Below are positions 1-13,220 of a stretch of 64,000 bases of DNA, piece by piece (position 1 is the first letter of the stretch; each line of letters opens with the position of its first letter). The stretch lies in NCBI GenBank assembly GCA_030765045.1, contig CM060964.1:153848490-153912489 (forward strand). Reading direction: 5' to 3'. Under the pieces are notes generated by a model. That model ran no database searches and was not told the origin of the DNA. It worked only from the letters and a program-made list of their open reading frames with translations. Made by a program: the position numbers and the translations under genes. The DNA is from Tenodera sinensis (lineage: Eukaryota; Arthropoda; Insecta; Mantodea; Mantidae).

Positions 1-400
1 ATCCTTCTGTCACTCGTTTTGTTCCCAGTACAGCAACGTTTCTTAACAGCAGTGCGACAAGGACCGGTACCCACCTGCGGAAATGGGCGACATGAGCTCT
101 AGCACACTTTGATGTAAATGTACACAATCCCCTCAACATCGCATGTTCAAATCGATGGATTGGTAGAGGTGGACCTGTACCATCGCCAGATCTGATGCGT
201 GGAGTTGTATGGAGACTATGGTGTATGGCAATCCTGTAACGTCAGCGGAGGACCTTATGGCTCGAGACCACGGAGCGGTTGAAAATCTTCAAATACAACC
301 ACACGTATTGGTCATGTACATGAGGCTCACCGCCGCCGATATAGGTTCTGCAATGACGTAGGAGGTACACAGTCCAAAGCCGGTTTGTAATATACATAGC
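1..400 (+). pseudogene. mariner-type transposase, C-terminal remnant
   Basis: Conceptual translation with stops gives the region around the last catalytic residues of the mariner-like transposases common in ants and other insects: a stretch reading SNRWIGRGGPVPSPDL, then a degenerate tail ending in an RRRYRFCNDVGG-like segment that matches the family's usual C-terminal end. The catalytic context is broken by several stops and shifts, so it is dead. The 5' part lies outside the window. Related pieces of the same broad family occur at 32.3 kb and 55.2-57.5 kb. The family call rests on recognised motif order, not on alignment. Confidence 0.6.
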
Positions 401-702
401 TCAATGTTGGGTTTATTGACGAAATGTGAACGTACACCCATCTCACACTTCAATGCGCTATAGCGTCCAAACCCTGAATTTCCGGACAGGGATTACTATT
501 TGAAAACCGACCAGTTTGCCGTCCCGCTCAACATACTAAGCGTTGTCGGTACTTTATATCTGCAAGCACTTAGTTTAACTGGTAAAGTAGGGTCGGTCTG
601 GGTGGCTCAGTTGGTTAGACGCTGGCCTACTGATCCCAAGGTCGCGGGTTCAAACCCGGCCCAGGTCGATGGTTTTTAAGTGTGCTTAAAACCGACAGCT
701 CT

Positions 703-1664
<962 letters not shown>

Positions 1665-1876
1665 GCGTCCCTAAAAGGTCAAAGTAGTCGCCTTACGGTC
1701 AGGGGAGTCGGCGTGCTGACCCCCGCCACCCTCAACCTGCACTCCTCCGTGGCCTTGGCTGCGGCTGGAGGACGGGGAAGACGCCCTAGGGAAAAATTTA
1801 TTATTATCATCATTCCCATTTCTTCTTTATTGATTAGGTGTCTCATATGTGCATTGAGTTGGTAGTTGATTAAACT

Positions 1877-2150
1877 TCAATCTTTTTCAACATTTGTCAT
1901 TCCATCATTAGCGACTATTCTCTTGGCATCGTATGGAGATAGAGATATTTTGTCAACTTTCACAGACGTGACACTATGCTGATGAGACTGAATTAAGTTC
2001 ATTGGAGTTCGTATAATTCCTCGGGTTTTAAGACAGCTCACATAGCTCTCAAAGGTGTTATACTGTTTAATGGCACTATGTTTTATACCCTCAATCTTCT
2101 TGATCACACTTCCATCGATATCGATTGCATATATCTTGGGTCTCAATCCA
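1877..2150 (-). pseudogene. polB: Polinton-type DNA polymerase B, C-terminal fragment
   Basis: An open stretch of about 89 codons begins with RPKIYAIDIDG and contains MNLIQSHQHSVTSVKVDKI. This is the recognisable extreme C-terminus of the protein-primed DNA polymerases (DNA_pol_B_2 type) of Polinton/Maverick elements, in which an L-R-P-K-M-Y block and an M-N-L-I-R-S block are conserved. All polymerase and exonuclease motifs are missing. The same end, more decayed, lies on the plus strand at about 29.11-29.40 kb. The two differ at many positions, so they are separate old copies. Confidence 0.75.
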
Positions 2151-2360
2151 ACAAAGCCCTATCCAGTTGCTCAAGAAAACGCAGCTTGTCCTGGTGCGTG
2201 TGTGTAATTCTATGGATGAATGAATCAGTATCGATTTACACCCGTGGACACACACACGAACAAAAAAAAGGGGGGGGGCATGCCATTTCCAGTGTCTAAG
2301 TGTCGATCGTAGAGCTTCGTGTATCTTCGTTAAAGCTGTGTTCACAACGCACACGACGGA

Positions 2361-3040
2361 ACTATATAACGGTCTGCAACTTATAAATATATGCTACCTC
2401 CTAACAACCCTCAATCCTCATTCTTCACCAGCCATCCTATAACATCCTAATCCCGCCATACAGTGGTTAAGCCCTAAAAGGGCAGGTACACGAATGACAC
2501 ACCTCGGGCTGTTCTCAGCCTGCCATCTGGTAGTCTAGTCTAGGGAAATGGTTATGAATACTGATAACAAAACACAAACTAACCTTGCGGTAGCCGAGAG
2601 TCTAAGAAGGAATTGCTTCCACTCATAAGTTCCTAGATTCAAATCCCGCATCGCTCGTCATTTTTTGTTTGTTAATCTTATGACTACATATGTAGAGCAT
2701 AATATTGCATTGATATAACACTAATATAACTAAGAAGTTATGGGCGTGTCTAAGCACACAAAAACAATTATTCTACTAATACTCCTGTTAAATCAAAATA
2801 TATGTAAATAAACTATCATCTTCTAACACAAAAAGTAAACATAATAATGGGGTATGAACCCTCAGCACATATAACTGCCCTCAACCTTCAGGGCATGGAC
2901 AAAATTAAACGCCTGTTATGTTGGTCGAGAAGCTACAATGTCCCAGGCTTCTTGAATTAGTGCCCAGAGGCCGTATTTCGTTCTTCGCCAAGCTACAGGG
3001 AAATTGGAGCACAGCTCATTTTTACACGCTTTATATTAGC
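2361..3040. other. No gene seen
   Basis: AT-rich sequence with no convincing coding stretch. A tRNA-like patch around 2586-2659 has a weak B-box-like GATTCAAATCC but no foldable cloverleaf that I could support. Confidence 0.6.
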
Positions 3041-3043
3041 TTC

Positions 3044-3044
<1 letters not shown>

Positions 3045-3074
<30 letters not shown>

Positions 3075-4347
3075 TGTATGTATGTATGTATGTATGTATG
3101 TATGTATGTATGTATGTATGTATGTATGTATGTATGTATGTATGTATGTATGTATGTATGTATGTATGTATGTATGTATGTATGTATGTATGTATGTATG
3201 TATGTATGTATGTATGTATGTATGTATGTATGTATGTATGTATGTATGTATGTATGTATGTATGTATGTATGTATGTATGTATGTATGTATGTATGTATG
3301 TATGTATGTATGTATGTATGTATGTATGTATGTATGTATGTATGTATGTATGTATGTATGTATGTATGTATGTATGTATGTATGTATGTATGTATGTATG
3401 TATGTATGTATGTATGTATGTATGTATGTATGTATGTATGTATGTATGTATGTATGTATGTATGTATGTATGTATGTATGTATGTATGTATGTATGTATG
3501 TATGTATGTATGTATGTATGTATGTATGTATGTATGTATGTATGTATGTATGTATGTATGTATGTATGTATGTATGTATGTATGTATGTATGTATGTATG
3601 TATGTATGTATGTATGTATGTATGTATGTATGTATGTATGTATGTATGTATGTATGTATGTATGTATGTATGTATGTATGTATGTATGTATGTATGTATG
3701 TATGTATGTATGTATGTATGTATGTATGTATGTATGTATGTATGTATGTATGTATGTATGTATGTATGTATGTATGTATGTATGTATGTATGTATGTATG
3801 TATGTATGTATGTATGTATGTATGTATGTATGTATGTATGTATGTATGTATGTATGTATGTATGTATGTATGTATGTATGTATGTATGTATGTATGTATG
3901 TATGTATGTATGTATGTATGTATGTATGTATGTATGTATGTATGTATGTATGTATGTATGTATGTATGTATGTATGTATGTATGTATGTATGTATGTATG
4001 TATGTATGTATGTATGTATGTATGTATGTATGTATGTATGTATGTATGTATGTATGTATGTATGTATGTATGTATGTATGTATGTATGTATGTATGTATG
4101 TATGTATGTATGTATGTATGTATGTATGTATGTATGTATGTATGTATGTATGTATGTATGTATGTATGTATGTATGTATGTATGTATGTATGTATGTATG
4201 TATGTATGTATGTATGTATGTATGTATGTATGTATGTATGTATGTATGTATGTATGTATGTATGTATGTATGTATGTATGTATGTATGTATGTATGTATG
4301 TATGTATGTATGTATGTATGTATGTATGTATGTATGTATGTATGTAT
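3045..4347. repeat. (TATG)n array, about 326 units, no visible interruption
   Basis: About 1,303 bp of perfect tetranucleotide repeat. Because neither strand of the repeat can form a stop codon, open frames of about 450 codons appear in several frames (Met-Tyr-Val-Cys on one strand, Ile-His-Thr-Tyr on the other). These are not genes. It abuts a satellite-like array on its right. Confidence 0.99.
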
Positions 4348-5570
4348 TTAACGGAATCTTTCGACGTAATTTTCACCAACTTAGAGTTGTGTGATTGACT
4401 TGGAAATTTGCACTCATGTTAAGGACCGATGACAATACAATATCACGACTTTTTCCTAAGGAAAATCAGGCTAAAAAGCATTAGTTAAATTTGTCAATGT
4501 AACGGAATCTTTCGATGTAATTTTCACCAACTTAGTCGTCTGACTTGAAAATTTTCACACTTGTCAAGGACCGAGGACAATACAACAATATTATAACTTT
4601 GTCCTAATGTCCTGACCAGGATCATCAGTGACTTGGCTAAATTTATCAATGTAACGCAATTTGCACCAGCTTGAGTCATCTGACTTGAAAATGTGCAAAG
4701 ATGTCAAGGACCAAAGACAATAAAATGATGTCATGACTTTGTCCCAAATTCCTGACCAACTTTATCAGGATAAAATGACTTACCTAAATTTAACAATGTA
4801 ACGTAATTTTCACCAACTTGAGTCGTCTGAGTGACTTGAAAATGTGCACACCTGTCAAGGACCGTGACAATGCAATAATATCAGTACTGTCTTAATGTCC
4901 TGACCGGGATCATCAGGATAAAAATGTTATTTGGTTAAATTTATTAATGTAACATAGCTTTCACCAACTTAGAGTAGTCTGATTGACTTGAAAATTTGCA
5001 CACATGGCAAGGATAGATAACAATACAGTAATATCATGACTTTGTCCTAATCACTAGGATAAAAAAGTGACAGCTAAATTTATCAAAATAATGTAATTTT
5101 CACCCACTTAGATTCATCTGATTGACTTGAAATTTTGCACACATGTCAAGGATCGATGACAATACCATAATATCTTGAAGTTCTCCTAATATACTGGCTA
5201 GGATCTTCAGGATAAAAAACGACTAAACTAAATTTATCAATACAAAGGAATCTTTCGACGTAATTCTCACCAACTTAGAGCCATCTGATTGACTTCAAAA
5301 TTTGCGCACGTGTCGACGACCAATGGCAATATAATAATATCATGACTTTGTCCTAATGTCCTCACCAGGATCATCAGGATAACAAAATTACTTACATGAA
5401 TTTATCAATGTAACAATCTTTCGACGTAATTTTCATCAACTTAGAGTTGTCTGATTGACTTGAAAATTTGCACACATGTTAAGGACCGATGAGAATGCAA
5501 TATCACCACTTTGTCCCGATGTCCTGACCAGGATCGTCAGGATAAAGAATGACTAAGATAAATTTATAGA
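4348..5570. repeat. Satellite-like tandem array, about eight units of 140-167 bp
   Basis: Each unit contains, in order, TTTCACCAACTTAGAG, a GACTTGAAAATTTGCACAC block, TCAAGGACC, ACAATA, and a CTTTGTCCTAATGTCCTGAC block ending in an AGGATCATCAGGATAA motif. The TTTCACCAAC anchor recurs at about 4371, 4522, 4662, 4808, 4960, 5098, 5266 and 5431. Units are clearly diverged, so this is an old array, unlike the perfect tetranucleotide repeat beside it. Confidence 0.92.
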
Positions 5571-6080
5571 AAATAGTACAATTATGACATCTTAGATGTC
5601 GCTAAGGCACATTTCTAACTGTACACTGAAATTGCCTTAAATACATATATTGGATGACGTAGGTGCCCGGAGAGCAGACACGACACCCAGGGGAAATATC
5701 GCGGACTGAAGTTCACACACGGCCAAGACGTCCACAACAGTTAGAAGTGTAGAAGTCGACACAGGTTACGCCGGACAAAGAAATTAAATAGCTTGAAAAT
5801 ATTGAAAGACGGAGATAGATACCCGGAGAGAGGACCTGAGAGGGACACGATATTTCGGGGGAAGGATTACGAATCGAAGTTTATCCAGGGTCAGGAAGGC
5901 CAAAACAGCTGATAGTGAAGCTAAAGTAGTAATTGTAATGTAATACTGTTCCAGAAAAGGAGATTTGAAAATTAAGAAAAAAGTTTGGAAGAAATCTCGA
6001 ATTGAGAAATTTTATAAAGGATTTCAAATTAAAAATGTTTTAGAAAATATGGATAGAAAAACTTGAAACTAAAAAATTAA
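5571..6080. other. No gene seen; one imperfect direct repeat
   Basis: Two related segments (about 5660-5755 and 5820-5935) share CCCGGAGAG and an ACGATATTTCGGGGG-like core. No coding stretch is apparent. Confidence 0.5.
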
Positions 6081-6523
6081 AAATAAATTATAGTTTTAAA
6101 AAAACTAAAAAAGACACGCTTTTATAAGAAAGCGAACTAAAAAGTAGAAAATAATTTTTAAGTATGAAGAGTTTGTTCTATAGCGATATAAAGACAACTA
6201 GTTCATTATGTTTCAAAATTTTGTAATACGTTTAGAATAAAAACTCATTTATATTAACAAAATAATAAATTTTATTGTGAAAAAGCGTGGGGCGTCATAA
6301 AATGTTATAAATAGTTCATTGATAGCTATTTATAAAAGTAAAGATATGACAATAAAATTTATTATTTTGTTAATATAAATGACTTTTTATTGTAAACGTA
6401 CTACAACATTTTGAAATATAAATGCTATATTTATATTGCTATAGAACAAACTCTTCATACTTAAAAATTATTTTCTACTTTTTAGTTCGCTTTGTTATAG
6501 TTTTTTAAAACTATAATTTATTT
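6081..6523. repeat. AT-rich fold-back (inverted repeat), arms about 200 bp
   Basis: Left arm 6081-6283 and right arm 6347-6523 are complementary, for example TAAGTATGAAGAGTTTGTTC on the left against its reverse complement near 6447-6467, and the block around ACAAAATAATAAATTTTATTG near the centre. The spacer is about 60 bp. It has no coding capacity. It could be a fold-back or MITE, but no target duplication was identified. Confidence 0.88.
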
Positions 6524-7743
6524 TGAACAAACTGTTTCGTTTCTTCATTCCCTTCTATAGCTGTGTACACATGCATTTCGTATCACGGTTAAATGTGCTA
6601 ATAATAATTAATTTTGGTATTAATGTTATCCATTTATTCTTACTAGATTTCCTTTCAAATTGTTTTTGTAAATAATTCTTATAGTCATTTTAAATTAACG
6701 CTATTTCGCATGTTAGTTGCACGGACTCTGTTCATTCGGGCCTGCTAGCCTAGAAGTTGTGTGGTTAAATGAAGTGTTACCCAAAGAGGGACTGTTGCTC
6801 TTCACATTCACCTTAAAGCAAGACCGGTGAACTTACAACAAACTAATTATATGGGCTGGCGACTGTCTGAAAATCTTGTTTTCTCATAATAGTTGTTACT
6901 TTCTCTGTGTTTACAGCAAGTATGCGCAGTAATATTCTATTCAACATTTCACCGGAAACATATAGTTCAACACCCCTTAAATAACTAAAAGCATTTTTTA
7001 AAAAAGGTGTGCGTGTGCTCGCGCGCGTGTGAGGTTCCTCGATTCAAAGACGGTTTTGCTTGTAAACGATAAAGACCCGTGTGAACAGAGGAAGACTATG
7101 CTTGATATATAGTGGATCTTGTCGAAACTTTAAAATATGGAAAACTGTGTGTTAATGTTACAGGTATTTTTGAGAAAATCAATATTTTCGAAAAATATTC
7201 CACGTAAAGCTAGCTTAGAGTGGCGAAATTTTGTTCGAAATCTTTGTGTCGCATACCCTTGGAAGATGCATGAATTCTATGCGTATAAACCATAATTAAT
7301 ATAACTCCTTAAAACCCTCCAGCTATGTGAAAGATACGTATTAATGATAAGCCCTAAGCCCTTGGCATAACAGCTCGTCTGGACTAAGGCCTACCATCCG
7401 ACCGCTGTGTTCCCCACCTCAGCCTTCCACGGGCGCTATTAGTGGAGATGTTAATGATGAGGTAATAAAAACAATAAGCTTAATCCCAAATCGCGTTGTA
7501 TTCTAACATAAACGCTGTCAAATACGAGCTTAGGTTCTGACTGTTATAAAAAGATGTGTTGAATTTTGATATTCATTTTACTTCTACGCTTCCAGTCGAG
7601 TAGGTTTCGTATCAATAGCGTTGAGAAGTTGCTTACACAGAGAAATTTGAAGAAATCAAGGATCTATACCTCAGTGCTACTAAGTATTTTAAAGAGCTTG
7701 AACATTTTCCTGTGTTGATTCGATACAGAATAACGCCCAATAT
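6524..7743. other. Non-coding stretch with two TE scraps
   Basis: Two recognisable pieces. About 7120-7262, on the minus strand, matches the dispersed repeat at 16.3-17.1 kb (GGATGCAACACAAAGATTTT-like block, then an ACATGGAACATTTTTCG-like block). About 7345-7470, on the minus strand, is the 3' part of the SINE family seen at 54.6 kb (GACTAAGGCCTACCATCC, CCGCTGTGTTCCCCACCT). Nothing else is supported. Confidence 0.55.
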
Positions 7744-7751
7744 GTAATAAA

Positions 7752-7885
7752 TAAAGCCACAATTTTTAGTACCGCATCGTGTGAGTTATGCCGTGAGCGT
7801 GTACGCTCAGACCGAGAGGCCAGCCATCAGCACGGCACGAAACAGCACCATGCACACGGTAAGATGATTAAGAATTGTGGCTTTA
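7752..7885. mobile_element. 134 bp MITE with perfect 8 bp target duplication
   Basis: The termini are TAAAGCCACAATTTTTAGT on the left and its near-complement ending GAATTGTGGCTTTA on the right. GTAATAAA lies directly outside both ends (7744-7751 and 7886-7893). An 8 bp duplication fits hAT transposase, although the termini lack the usual CAG start. It is too short to encode anything. Confidence 0.85.
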
Positions 7886-7893
7886 GTAATAAA

Positions 7894-9397
7894 GTTAAAG
7901 CTGTTTTTTAATATAGATCATCCTGCTGATCGTTAGTACCACATGATATAGCTATCTCATAGTTCATTATATCAATTGATAAAAAAAATCTTGCTTACAG
8001 ATATGGATAGTGACGCTGGTTCTCGCCAACTCCTCCTCTATAGATGTACACTCAACGGCATTAAAAATACGCCTGGCGCTGTGATTTAGTCGAAAATATG
8101 ATCGTTTTACGGGGCCTTGGGCTCTAAACCGAATTTTATTGGTGTTAATTTCTTACAGCTCGTCATGCCTACGTGAAGAAACAAATAGGATTGGTTAGTC
8201 TGCCCCTTCACTCTTAACGTCCACTTGATCCACCCTTACAACAGGTTGACCTACATAGGGAGTGCATTATCAAACACTACTGCTCGTAGGCATCGCCTTG
8301 ACTAAGAACTTCGCTATGTAGCGGGCAGAACAGTAACACATAGTTTTGCTTCGCCCGGTGATACAGGTGGTACATGCTCTGCCTAGGAACCGCATTTTAC
8401 AATTCGGAACGTTATTTGTCGCTAGTTATGTTGGTTGTTCATCCCCTTTACCCCTGCGATAACATTACGTGCCCAATGCTGTTTAAGAACACAGCATTGT
8501 TATAAAGCGTTTACCCAATGAAACAAAATGGCCGAGCGATTAATTAGGTGAATTACAGCACATGGCTATTCTTACCGTATCTCACACTCAAGCATTTTCG
8601 CTTTCGTATCCTCTGCCTTGCGTTGTTTTTCTGTTCTGCGAGGTGTCTGATAAAACTGTGTTTAAAGTAATAATTTTTTTTATATCATGGAGTAAAAACT
8701 AGTTTACCCAACATAAAGCGGATTCAAACTTTGCAATAAAGTTAAGCAAACATAGGAATCACAGCAAAAATTGCACTTTTACAAACTGTATAAAATTCGT
8801 TTAAACTATTATTTCAAAAACTAAACTATTATTTCAAAAACTTAATCTCACAGTATAATTAGTAAACACATATTTATACTTGTTAGCTGCGTATTTTGTG
8901 TTTTTATTTCTCTTTTGTTACTTAGTATAGTTTAAACAAATAGTTTGCATTGCAGAATGAATCAAATTATTCAATAAGTTTGAAGCGCTAACGCTGCCTA
9001 ACTTTAGCTTAATGACAGAAAAAACATCAAATGCCGTCTAGCAAGCAACTTAATTTAATAGGAATTGAACCGTCTCCTACAGTGTAGGAGCAATAATCTC
9101 ATATACTTTAGATATCTTAAACGATGTTGTATCCCAAACTAATGTAGATGCATGAATGATAAAATACCGAAATAATTTCTTAATGTTGTAGGTCTGTAAA
9201 TAGCACTGGAACACAGAAATATACTGAAAATTTATTATACTGTAACGGTTTTGTTCGAAAAACTCAATAAACATTAAGATTATTTTTAATTCTGCCTGTT
9301 TTTCCTTCACCTATGAAAAGTGGTTAAAATGACAGTCCATATCCTATCAGGAGGCTAGCGCCAGTGGTCATTTCTGCGTGAAATGTTGCGCATATAC
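7894..9397. other. No gene seen
   Basis: AT-rich DNA without supported coding potential. It has a small direct repeat at about 8806-8842 (AAACTATTATTTCAAAAACT twice) and a short palindrome at 9073-9089 (CTCCTACAGTGTAGGAG). Confidence 0.5.
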
Positions 9398-9461
9398 ATA
9401 TGAGGAGCGTTTTTTCAAAACTCGATAGAGCACAAATTTTGAGAAAATGAGTTGTTATGGG

Positions 9462-10391
9462 CAGAGGCGACTCGTGACTTGTCGCAGTGGGTGTGCAGTA
9501 CATTACATCCTCTCCACCTTTACTCCCTTTCTTTCTTAACACACACACCACACAATTCTAATTCTAAATTCATATGGGCAATTGAGCTCTTATGTTTTGC
9601 TATTTTTTGTTTTAAATGACCAATGTCACAAAAACTATTATTTGTCCAGACACCATTTCTCTCACTCGCAAACAATAAGCACGGAAAACAGCTTCTCTTA
9701 TAAAAATAAACCCGAAAAATTTATCTCTTTTAGTTTCGCCATGTTATTCATTTTCACACTTTCCTAGATTCAAATTTCCCGCTATATGCAGACAACTGCA
9801 TTCAACTTGCTGCCAGAATACAAACATAACAAACAGTAATAAACACTGTAGCAAAATAACTATTCCAAACTGAAGTATTGGCCTTAGTAAATTACGACAT
9901 GAAGAGTAATTATATGCATTTATAATCGCTTAATAAGACTAGTTGTAATTGTGTTTATAACAATATAATATAGAAGATGGCTACATTACATTTAGAGCCG
10001 TCACGTTGGCTGCCTAAACAACGGGAGGAAAATGCTGGTAGTAAGGAAAACGGAGGGACTTGCACGAGTAGTGCGCTTGCGCGGTAAGAATCGCATGTGT
10101 TGTCGATTATGCTGCCTTAACTCACCGTACTCTTAAATGCAAGCTTTGCACCGCTCCCTGCGTACCCCTCGCCTGAAAGCTACCTTCGCCAGTCGTAAAA
10201 TCGGGTTTATGCGTTTCAGCTTGTTGACTGAATTGGGATGAGCTGACATTTGGTAAAGAGGGCGCGGGAAAATTAAACGAGCAAGTTCATATACGTACAA
10301 GAAAGTTGGACATTCGACTTTCTCATATGCATGCGGAAAAAATTAGTGGGTGTGCAGTTGCGAGTATGCGATCCCCCAGGAGCCGCCACTG
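9462..10391 (+). mobile_element. Non-autonomous hAT, copy 1 (930 bp)
   Basis: It begins CAGAGGCGACTCGTGAC and ends GAGCCGCCACTG, an inverted pair. The 8 bp flanks are GTTATGGG (9454-9461) and ATTATGGG (10392-10399), one mismatch. No transposase is encoded. It matches copy 2 (10783-11934) in the opposite orientation over most of its length, so the two form a palindrome of about 2.4 kb around a 390 bp spacer. Confidence 0.9.
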
Positions 10392-10782
10392 ATTATGGGA
10401 TTCGGTGTTTTCGATGTCACCAGTCGGTCTGTGAAATCAGATTTTGCATAACTCGATATTTGCCGTGTGTAAAGCATGGTGAATCAAGCGTTTTTTCATA
10501 ACTCGATAGAGCGCATGCAGTGATTTTACAAAACTGGATACAGCACAGTCTAAATGAAAAGATTTGCCACCTGTCAAGACCCATCACTGACCTAATAATT
10601 TACAATATTCCGCTTGTCTGATCTTGCTTCGAAGGAATTAAATGCTATACAAAAACCACATTATTATTTCACAACCTTCCCGCGGCCAAATAACAGAACG
10701 ACTCGTTTGGTATTATCGCCGCACTTTTCTGATTCGAAGGGAAGAGAATGACAATACTACTTGGCATGTGGTTTATATCAAC

Positions 10783-11934
10783 CAGTGGCGGTTTCTGGGT
10801 GATAGCATACTCGCAACTGCACATCCGCTATTTTTTTCCGCATGCAAATGTGTATAGACATGCATATGAGGAAGTCGAATGTCCAACTTTCTTGTATATG
10901 AACTTGCTCGTTTAATTTTCCCGCGCCCTCTTTACCAAATGTCAGCTCATTCAGTCAAAAAGCAGAGACCAGCTGAGACGCATAAACCCGATTTTGCGAC
11001 TGGCGAAGGTAGCTTTCAGGCGAGGGGTACGCAGGGAGCGGTGCAAAGCTTGCATTTAAGAGTACGGTGAGTTAAGGCAGCATATTCGACAACACATGCG
11101 ATTCTTACCGCGCAAGCGCACTACGTTCTCGTACAAGTCCCTCAGTTTTCCTTACTACCAGCATTTTCCTCCTGTTGTTTAGGCAGCCAACGTGGCGGTT
11201 CTAAATGTAATGTAGCCATCTATATTATCTTAATGTTATAAACACAATTACATCTAGTCTTATTAAGCGATTATAAATGCATATAATACTCTTCATGTCG
11301 TAATTTACTAAGGCCAATACTTCAGTTTGGAATAGTTATTTTGTTACTGTGTTTATTACTGTTTATGCTTGTGCTTCTGGCAGCAAATAGCATGCAGTTA
11401 TGTCTTTATTTGTCAGTTATTATTATATTACAACTAAACAGTAGAATATGGCTGTAAATGCCTAGTGTAAATTTAACACAAAATTCAATTCCTATCTGAC
11501 AAATTTCAGGTAAGCTTTGGTTGTGTTTCCATTATCCCCTTTGCTGTTAATTATTTCTTTTTTGATCCTTTATATAATGAGTTTTTATGTGCTCATGCTG
11601 TATATTTATTGACAATGTTTTGTACCTCACAATTGACATGTTCAATGTTCAACAGCCTCCATGGCTACTAGTGAACTCGCTGAATGCAATCTAATCTAAT
11701 CTGTTCATAGCAGGAAATTTGAATCTATCAAAGTGTGGAAATGAATAACATGGTGAAGTTAAAGGAGATAAATATTTCGGGTTTATTCTTATAAGAGAAA
11801 CTTATTGTATAAGTTCAATTGCCCATGTGAATTTAGAATTAGAATTGAATGTGTGTTAGAGAAAGAAAGGGAGTAAAGGTGGAGAGGATGTAATGTACTG
11901 CACACCCACTGTGACAAGTCACGAGCTGCCACTG
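10783..11934 (-). mobile_element. Non-autonomous hAT, copy 2 (1,152 bp), inverted relative to copy 1
   Basis: It begins CAGTGGCGGTTTCTGGG and ends GAGCTGCCACTG. ATATCAAC flanks it exactly on both sides (10775-10782 and 11935-11942). It is longer than copy 1 mainly because of extra sequence around 11400-11700. The different target duplications show that this and copy 1 landed independently in the same host transposon rather than arising by local inversion. Confidence 0.92.
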
Positions 11935-12479
11935 ATATCAACAACAAATTCTGTTGTCACATACTCTTTCAGAACCTTCTATCAACATTGCTCTCAAAGT
12001 GGCATTACAAAGACCTTTCTATCAACATCACTCTCAAAGTGGCATCACAAAGACTCAACAATCCATGTTCCACACTCAGGATAACATGGCATTACTGCAA
12101 CATAGGCCAATGTTTAAAACCATTGTTTATCACACAGTAAAGAATGTTACGTTTTCTGAATCACTTCTACGACTGTGTCACTAATATTACGTACATAGAT
12201 TGAAACAGTCTCTTGCAAGCACAAGCTAAGTCAGGACGAAAGTACAGGGTTTGATTCTCTAGTGACTGAATTTGATGGTGGCAGGAAAAAGAAGAAAACG
12301 TATTGTTCAACCTACAAAACCTAATAACCGTCCATAAAATGGAATTCAAGATTATCCGTCAAAGTCAATAAAGAGGGAAAGTAAGGAATGCAGAGTACGT
12401 GATCTGACTCATGAAGACATTAATGATATCCATAATAAAGTAAAACATAAATAAAGCAGACCATAACAAATTCCTGCTT

Positions 12480-12910
12480 AAATACATGGCAATTGATTCT
12501 CCAAAACAAAGGAAAGTGAAGGAGGAAAATTCTAAAAGAAAACAATCTGTGACTATTAAATATAGCATCAGAAAGAAAAATGGAGATGTTTTACCAATCT
12601 GTCCTGCAAGTTTTCAGGAAATAGCAGGCATGTCTAAGGATAGACTGTCCCTCCTTGCAAGAAAAATTTATTCTGCTGGGAATTCACCTAAAGAAAATCG
12701 AGGAGGGGTTAGAACTGGTGCAAAAGACAAAGAGCTTATCATTGCTGTAAAAAATGATATTAAGAGCTACAGGTGCAGTGAAAGTCAAGACAAACATCTT
12801 CAGGGAATTACCTACCACCGGAATTAAATATTAAAAAAAATATGGAAAATGTTTTGCGAAAAAGGAGAAAAGGAAAAACTATCCACATGCTCTTTATCCA
12901 AATACAAATT
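12480..12910 (+). pseudogene. Transposase-like protein remnant of the GAGGAGC element (copy B)
   Basis: An open stretch of 113 codons (12486-12827) has the pattern C-x3-SFQEIAGMSKDRLSLLARKI, then GNSPKENRGGVRTGAKD and a SYRCSESQDK segment. Past the stop a LPPELNIKK segment follows in the neighbouring register. This is an abundant TE-encoded family in insect genomes, whose fuller members carry SHYxR, RxYLPPxLSIxKM and Cys motifs. I do not know its superfamily name with certainty. The copy in element A (19.95-20.64 kb) keeps the same blocks. Frameshifts and stops make both copies dead. About 11978-12056 holds a short tandem duplication. Confidence 0.65.
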
Positions 12911-13220
12911 TATTTTTTATAAGTGTTGTTTGTTTGATATCAAAATAAGCGTACACATTATTACTAGTTTAATAACTTTGTATTCTTACATTTCTGTATT
13001 TATTAATTTAATAACTTTGTAACTTCTTATAAGTGTATTATTTCATTAATGTAACAATGTTGATTTAGCCATTTACTGAATTTGTATACTGCACATAAAA
13101 ATAAATTATGAGGAAATGAAAATAAAATTGAAACAGTAATAAAAACACTAAAACTAGTAGCAAATTAAGGTTCAGTTAAATTCGCTTGTTTCATAGTCGA
13201 GTTTTGAAAAAATGCTCCTC

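Larger units (their letters stand above)
9402..13220 (+). mobile_element. DNA transposon copy B with GAGGAGC termini and 4 bp target duplication (possibly Sola-like)
   Basis: The left end is GAGGAGCGTTTTTTCAAAAC. The right end is its complement (about 13193-13220, with one G-to-A change). ATAT flanks both ends (9398-9401 and 13221-13224). A related copy A at 19206-21515 shares the termini, the subterminal sequence with repeated AACTCGATAGA motifs, and the encoded protein. Inside are two later hAT insertions (9462-10391 and 10783-11934). With those removed, the 5' part reads continuously against copy A. GAG-type ends with 4 bp duplications recall the Sola2 group, but that assignment is inference. 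Confidence 0.75.

Noticed and set aside
2586..2659. tRNA-like patch with GATTCAAATCC
   Set aside because: Stems do not pair well by eye and no SINE body or target duplication follows.
2918..4398. Open frames of 445-477 codons on both strands
   Set aside because: They are read-through of the stop-free (TATG)n repeat (Met-Tyr-Val-Cys and Ile-His-Thr-Tyr periodicity), with no independent coding signal.
12365..12652. Small hydrophobic minus-strand frames (also at 52401-52652)
   Set aside because: No start context, no homology recognised, and they overlap a transposase remnant or a probable intron on the same DNA.
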